Positions 60,601-64,000 of a stretch of 64,000 nt of DNA are shown in pieces (the first letter of the stretch is position 1; every line of letters begins with the position of its first letter). The stretch is from Pagrus major (Eukaryota > Chordata > Actinopteri > Spariformes > Sparidae). A program made the position numbers and the translations under genes. Below the pieces are notes generated by a model that saw only the letters and a program-made list of their open reading frames with translations, was not told the origin of the DNA and did no database searches. The stretch spans positions 8,226,847 to 8,290,846 of the forward strand of contig NC_133223.1 in NCBI RefSeq assembly GCF_040436345.1, given 5' to 3'.

Positions 60601-63600
60601 TGCATTAAGTCTTTTGTGCCTCCAGAGGGGGCTGTGTGAAGTCAAATAAATGTCCTCAAGTAATGTCACTTGTGGCAGAATCAGATGGGACTACAATATA
60701 TCTCATCTCTGCTTGAGGCTAGGAGCTTTTCCATGACATGATTTATCAGAATTTGAGCAAGAATGCGTGGACTAAAAAAGACGATATCTCTGGTTGTGCT
60801 GCATCGACTTAATCTTTTTTATTTAATCTGCCCATCATGAATCAGACAATGTTAATGTTGTGCAATGCTAAATAAATGGTGTACTCCTTCAAGAAAAAAT
60901 GATAAGACAAGAAAATGGGAATTCAAAAGACAACTAAAGAGGATGTTATTTTGGGGTATATTCAATCGGGTCTTGCAGGATCATATTCAGGCTGAATAAT
61001 TTCCACACGTGTCTAAACCAATCAGATACAAGCAAACAGTGCTCACCAATCTAGAGACATGCACATGTCCAGTAATTCTAACTTTAGATTGAAAAGTAAA
61101 ACACAGGCTTCATTTCCACAATCAGAGAATACAACAAAAACTCTGGCTACAATCAAACCACTTATCTAATCCATTCAGCTGTCACAGGTGAAACTGAACA
61201 ACTCAAACAACTGCATGTCACATCAGACATGGGGACAACTCTCCAAACAATGGTTTTAAATGATCCAGAATTACTGTAAGCCAGGTGTTAAACAGCTGGA
61301 TAGCATCTGCTTTCCTCTGAACTTTCATGGAAATTCAACAGAAGAGAAAAACAGCTGTTTTTTTCATGCATTTCTGGAGCTGCAGCGACCACTGACCCAT
61401 TTTATGGCAAAAGGACACAAGTATGTTTTCAATCAGTGTGTTGTTGTCCAGGCACAGACGACCGGACGCCAAGACATCGGTGAGGAAAAGATGATTAATG
61501 AAAGCTCACGAAAGGTTTGAAACATGACTGCAAAACAAGCAGGTCATTCATGAGGCTGCACACTGTTCATATTATTCAGATGGATAATTTGAATGTTACA
61601 TCATTCTACTAAGCTGATTGTATAAGGTGAGTTAAAGAAAATGTATTATCTATTGTTTTGGTTGTGTGGTTTTTGTTTCACATCCCAACTGTCTCAATAT
61701 TTTCCAGAAATAAAAGTTCATTGGTCTTTGAAAGGGTGTAGTGCTTTTTTATACCATTATATTGTAATTTTATCAGTGGCATAAACATGTCCCAAACTCA
61801 CTGCTGTGGTTTTTCTGCTGAGCAATACCATAAGAGATACTGTCAATCTAACACTGTGGGCAGCGCTGTGAAATCTTTTTCATTAGGTGATGAAATTTGA
61901 GATTTGTTTCTGCAATTTCTGTAGTTTTACGCCTATTCAGTGATGTTAATTGGTTTCTCGCTAACTACCTTTCTCTAATTGTGTTTATTCCAAACAAACT
62001 GCAAATGTAAAAACACATAACTTCCTGTGTCCAACAATTTCCCAAGAAAGCGCTACGGGACAGCAAGTAAAAAGTAAACTGAAAAGGTGTGACAACCTGC
62101 AGAGACATACCTGTTCTCTGATCTCCTTCATCTTCTCCACCTTCTTCAGCTTGGTGGCATATTCTTGGACTTCCTTCAATCCCATGTCCGTGCACAGCCT
62201 CACCAAGAAACGCAGGCCTGGACAAACACAAGCAGTTTTTATTTTCTTCACACTCAGATCAATGGATCATCTGCTGTTGGTGAAGAGCTCTGTTGAAAGT
62301 TGTGTAACAAACAGGATGAATTACATTCAACGTTTTCTGGAAACTTGCGGTGAATGTCTTTATATGTTTCCAGAGCTTTCTGGTAGTTTCCTGTAAAGAA
62401 AAAAAAAAAGGATTTGACAAATTCATTGCTAGTTTCTTCAGAAAAAGACTAAGTCAATGTTTCTGAAGCTGTTAAGTGTTTAAATAAATCACAATAAACC
62501 TTTATCAAGCTGTTTGCTAGTGGATCGTGGACATGACATGTTTGGGAGGTCCAATGTGAAGTGAATCATTTATTCTAGTTTTGAGTATCAACTGGCAGGA
62601 ACCAGGTGGCAACATACAACTTAACTCTTAAGAACAGAAATATTCTCACCACTTCTTCTGTAGCAGCTTGCCACCATTAGCTGCCACTTCACCTGGGTTG
62701 GTCTGAGAAACACAGCAGGAAAATATCCAGTCAGTATGGACATACAACCCTGCACTTAACTTTTTAATACTACGTTTCTTTGTTCTTTACCAGAGAGATT
62801 AAAAGCTCTGAATTCAGCTGGAAGGCAAAGAAAAGCAAATTATCTGTCCTCCTAGTTTAATAAAGTAATAACTTCCAGATGAGAACAAGCCACATAGCTG
62901 AAGAAAGAAGACTAAAGCAACATAAAAACAAGATGAAATAGGATCCAAAACACTTAATCATGTCAGAAAAATGTAGAAATAACACAATTTCATAGATATT
63001 TCTCAACATGACAGACTAGCTCTTAGGATTTGACTTTCTCTGGCATTACACTGGAGATGAGCAGCCAGTTTCTTAGATTATCATCAGTTTTACACAGATC
63101 TTTCTTATTTCTTACATATCACGCTATTTTCTTCTAAAGTAGTATGATTTGTCTTTACTTACTGTATGAGTGTGGCTCTTTCAAAGTACTGAATGGCCTT
63201 CTCACAGAACTGTGTCTCGATGTAGTAAGCCCCGAGCCACTCGATCACATCGATGTTGGAGGGGAAGTACCTGAAGGACTGGACAGCAACATCAACACAC
63301 TTATAGGTGACCAAACACCAAATGTTACGTCAATTAATTAGTCCAAAGACAGAAAAACATTTAGTTATTCTCCTTGTACCTCGTAGTAGTGCTGGAAAGC
63401 CTGAGACTTGTCACCCTCGCTATCATGCAGCTCTCCCAGTTTGGCCAGTGTCTGAGGGTCAGTGGGAGTCACACTGATGACCTGCATCAACCACTCGATC
63501 GCCTGTTGGGGATCTTCCAAAAGCTCATAGATGAAGCCAGTGAGTCAAGGACCAACAGAAGCTCACATGAGAAGGGACAGAGATACAGGTTTGAATCCCT

Positions 63601-63825
63601 ACATGAACATCTTCCCAGCAACATCTACTGAAAATTGAAGCAGTTAACCCATGTGACACAGACTAAACACATACATAATAATGAACAACAAATCACATTT
63701 CTTATCATTAGGATACAGGTGTGCCAGCTGGTACATGACTTGTGCACTGTTCCTCAGAATGGCATGGAGCTTCAGGAAGCAGTCCAGAGCCTCCTCCAGA
63801 CGATTCAGTCTCTTATATGTTAGAC
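51831..63825 (-). CDS. ift88: Intraflagellar transport protein 88, 5'-partial, nine 3' exons
   Basis: In transcript order the minus-strand exons are 63717-63825, 63380-63530, 63163-63278, 62650-62702, 62325-62390, 62111-62217, 58531-58603, 52924-53031 and 51831-51952. They total 905 bp, 300 residues plus stop; the family is about 825 aa. The translation tracks vertebrate IFT88: RLNRLEEALDCFLKLHAILR, PTDPQTLAKLGELHD, VIEWLGAYYIETQFCEKAIQ, KWQLMVASCYRRSGNYQKAL, the tail NEPYEASSPKEIDASYVDPL, and DDDFADEELGDDLLPE. The first six exons are tetratricopeptide repeats; the last three encode the disordered basic/acidic tail. IFT88 is a core IFT-B subunit needed to build cilia. Its 5' exons lie beyond 64000. 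Confidence 0.97.
51953..52923 (-). other. ift88 intron
   Basis: A 971-bp AT-rich intron with no repeat recognised. Confidence 0.65.
52924..53031 (-). CDS. ift88: ift88 exon
   Basis: Acceptor TTTCTGTGCAG; reads (D)SSHSSNSTKGERLSAKMR to EASSPKEI plus G; donor GTGAGG. Confidence 0.94.
53504..53548. repeat. (GT)n microsatellite
   Basis: About 37 bp of GT, then GCGTGCGCAC. Confidence 0.95.
54620..54663. repeat. (GT)n microsatellite
   Basis: Interrupted once by GC; creates the apparent VCVCVC open frames here. Confidence 0.95.
56720..56742. repeat. Poly(A) run
   Basis: About 23 consecutive A between CAGCAG and GAGAGAAG; possibly a retroposon tail, but no body was identified. Confidence 0.85.
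57969..58106 (-). repeat. Inverted copy of the 6267-6395 repeat
   Basis: TGACCTTAAAGGACAACACA, TATGTGGCGGACCCTGCCAC and AGTGTTCTGGGACCTTATTT are the reverse complement, with very few changes, of 6267-6395. Confidence 0.75.
58531..58603 (-). CDS. ift88: ift88 exon
   Basis: Acceptor CCTCTTCCTGCAG-like (TTCCTGCAG); reads RVKSGRDGSARGRREGREGS then AGSA plus G; donor GTGAGT. It is a low-complexity Gly/Arg/Ser tail with high CpG. Confidence 0.92.
58604..62110 (-). other. ift88 3.5-kb intron
   Basis: Contains the MITE at 59701-60121 and AT-rich sequence otherwise; a short poly(A) run lies at 60358-60370. No exon was recognised. Confidence 0.6.
59701..60121. mobile_element. MITE with 30-35-bp terminal inverted repeats
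   Basis: The left terminus AGGGCGCACTCACACTTGG continues to CTGTACTGTGC; the right terminus, read in reverse complement, is AGGGCGCACTCATACTAGG continuing to CTGTACCGTGC. The 420-bp interior has no transposase. A clear target-site duplication was not found. Confidence 0.75.
62111..62217 (-). CDS. ift88: ift88 exon
   Basis: Acceptor TTTGTCCAG; reads (C)LRFLVRLCTDMGLKEVQE to KKVEKMKEIREQ; donor GTATGT. It ends the TPR region and starts the charged linker. Confidence 0.95.
62325..62390 (-). CDS. ift88: ift88 exon
   Basis: A 66-bp exon: (G)NYQKALETYKDIHRKFPE then NVE plus T; acceptor TTCTTTACAG, donor GTAATT (weak, fixed by phase and homology). Confidence 0.92.
62650..62702 (-). CDS. ift88: ift88 exon
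   Basis: A 53-bp exon: (Q)PTQVKWQLMVASCYRRS plus G; acceptor GTTTCTCAG, donor GTGAGA. Confidence 0.93.
62703..63162 (-). other. ift88 intron
   Basis: A 460-bp AT-rich intron in which nothing is recognised. Confidence 0.7.
63163..63278 (-). CDS. ift88: ift88 exon
   Basis: Acceptor TTGCTGTCCAG; reads SFRYFPSNIDVIEWLGAYYI to QYFERATLI plus CA; donor GTAAGT. Confidence 0.94.
63380..63530 (-). CDS. ift88: ift88 exon, unusual acceptor
   Basis: Homology requires the exon to begin with one base completing a leucine codon and then YELLEDPQQAIEWLMQVISV, ending GDKSQAFQHYYE; donor GTACAA. The preceding bases are AT (63532-63531), and no AG occurs for more than 25 bases upstream. If the AC at 63541-63540 were used instead, the exon would be nine bases longer (adding GFI in frame). 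Confidence 0.85.
63531..63716 (-). other. ift88: U12-type ift88 intron with AT 3' end
   Basis: A 186-bp intron, minus strand. The donor GTATCCTAA starts at 63716; the branch motif TCCTTGAC covers 63551-63544 with its adenosine at 63545; the homology-supported 3' end is AT at 63532-63531, 14 bases from the branch. Confidence 0.75.
63717..63825 (-). CDS. ift88: ift88 exon with U12-type donor
   Basis: Acceptor TTTGTACCAG; reads (G)LTYKRLNRLEEALDCFLK to SAQVMYQLAH plus CT. The donor is GTATCCTAA, a minor-spliceosome signal. Confidence 0.93.
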
Positions 63826-64000
63826 CTGGTACAAAAAGATAGGAGCCAAAAACTGTATATCAACTTGGATCCTTTGCCAAGTGAAGTCCTTACAGTGTAC
63901 TTGATATACTGTAAGTGGGCATTTTTAACATCAGCTGCTTTTCCAAACTCAGTTTTCCTGCAGAATGATTCAGCCATTAGAACAGAGCTGGGAACTTCTG
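63826..64000 (-). other. ift88 intron, right edge
   Basis: No ift88 exon is recognised. A minus-strand stretch (GAAAACTGAGTTTGGAAAAG and onward) is open but does not match the expected preceding residues (ending ALYNIG). Confidence 0.5.

Noticed and set aside
63531..63541. Use of AC at 63541-63540 as the ift88 acceptor (AT-AC style).
   Set aside because: It is only 5 bases from the branch adenosine and inserts three residues into a conserved TPR; kept as the less likely alternative.
63840..64000. Open minus-strand stretch suggestive of another ift88 exon.
   Set aside because: It does not encode the expected residues preceding GLTYKRLNRL, and may be an unrecognised repeat.

Overview
This window is vertebrate nuclear DNA, almost certainly from a ray-finned fish and probably a percomorph. 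It has split genes with GT-AG introns, many long (CA)n/(GT)n microsatellites, and fish-type Tc1/mariner, MITE-like and L1 relics. Four protein-coding genes can be read. They keep the order and relative orientation I recall from human chromosome 13q12 (IFT88, IL17D, EEF1AKMT1, XPO4), shown here in the reverse direction. No bacterial-type operon, CRISPR array, rRNA or tRNA was seen.

Layout. (1) 2089-41380, + strand: xpo4 (exportin-4). Eighteen coding exons cover the last ~909 residues, to the stop at 39754, followed by a ~1.6 kb 3'UTR rich in CA repeats. The first ~240 codons lie upstream of the window. The 13.8-kb intron 2202-16010 contains a GC-richer block (about 13010-13920) that ends in a perfect GTAAGT donor and looks like an internal promoter with an alternative first exon. 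(2) 44578-46928, + strand: eef1akmt1 (n6amt2), complete in four coding exons, 217 aa, with a probable CRE-bearing promoter near 42944. (3) 49275-50017, - strand: il17d, complete in two coding exons, 209 aa. (4) 51831 to beyond 63825, - strand: ift88, nine 3' exons (300 C-terminal residues); the 5' part lies beyond the right edge. eef1akmt1 and il17d converge tail to tail. il17d lies just downstream of the ift88 3' end in the same direction.

The four genes do not form a pathway. XPO4 is a nuclear transport receptor, EEF1AKMT1 a translation-factor methyltransferase, IL17D a secreted cytokine and IFT88 a ciliary transport protein. Two of them, XPO4 and eEF1A lysine methylation, touch translation factors (eIF5A export and eEF1A), but the linkage is most simply conserved synteny.

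The most interesting observations are splicing signals of the minor (U12) spliceosome. xpo4 has an AC-ending acceptor at 2087-2088 behind a CCTTAAC branch site (inferred AT-AC intron), and a textbook GTATCCT...TCCTTAAC intron at 36888-37412 that carries a GT/GTGTGA repeat array just inside its donor. ift88 has a GTATCCTAA donor with a TCCTTGAC branch site whose homology-supported 3' end is AT, not AG. Also notable are the internal promoter candidate, a coding-looking frame in the xpo4 3'UTR, a five-copy MITE-like family with nested insertions, and an L1 tail abutting the xpo4 poly(A) site from the opposite strand. I did not find evidence for a wholly new biological system.
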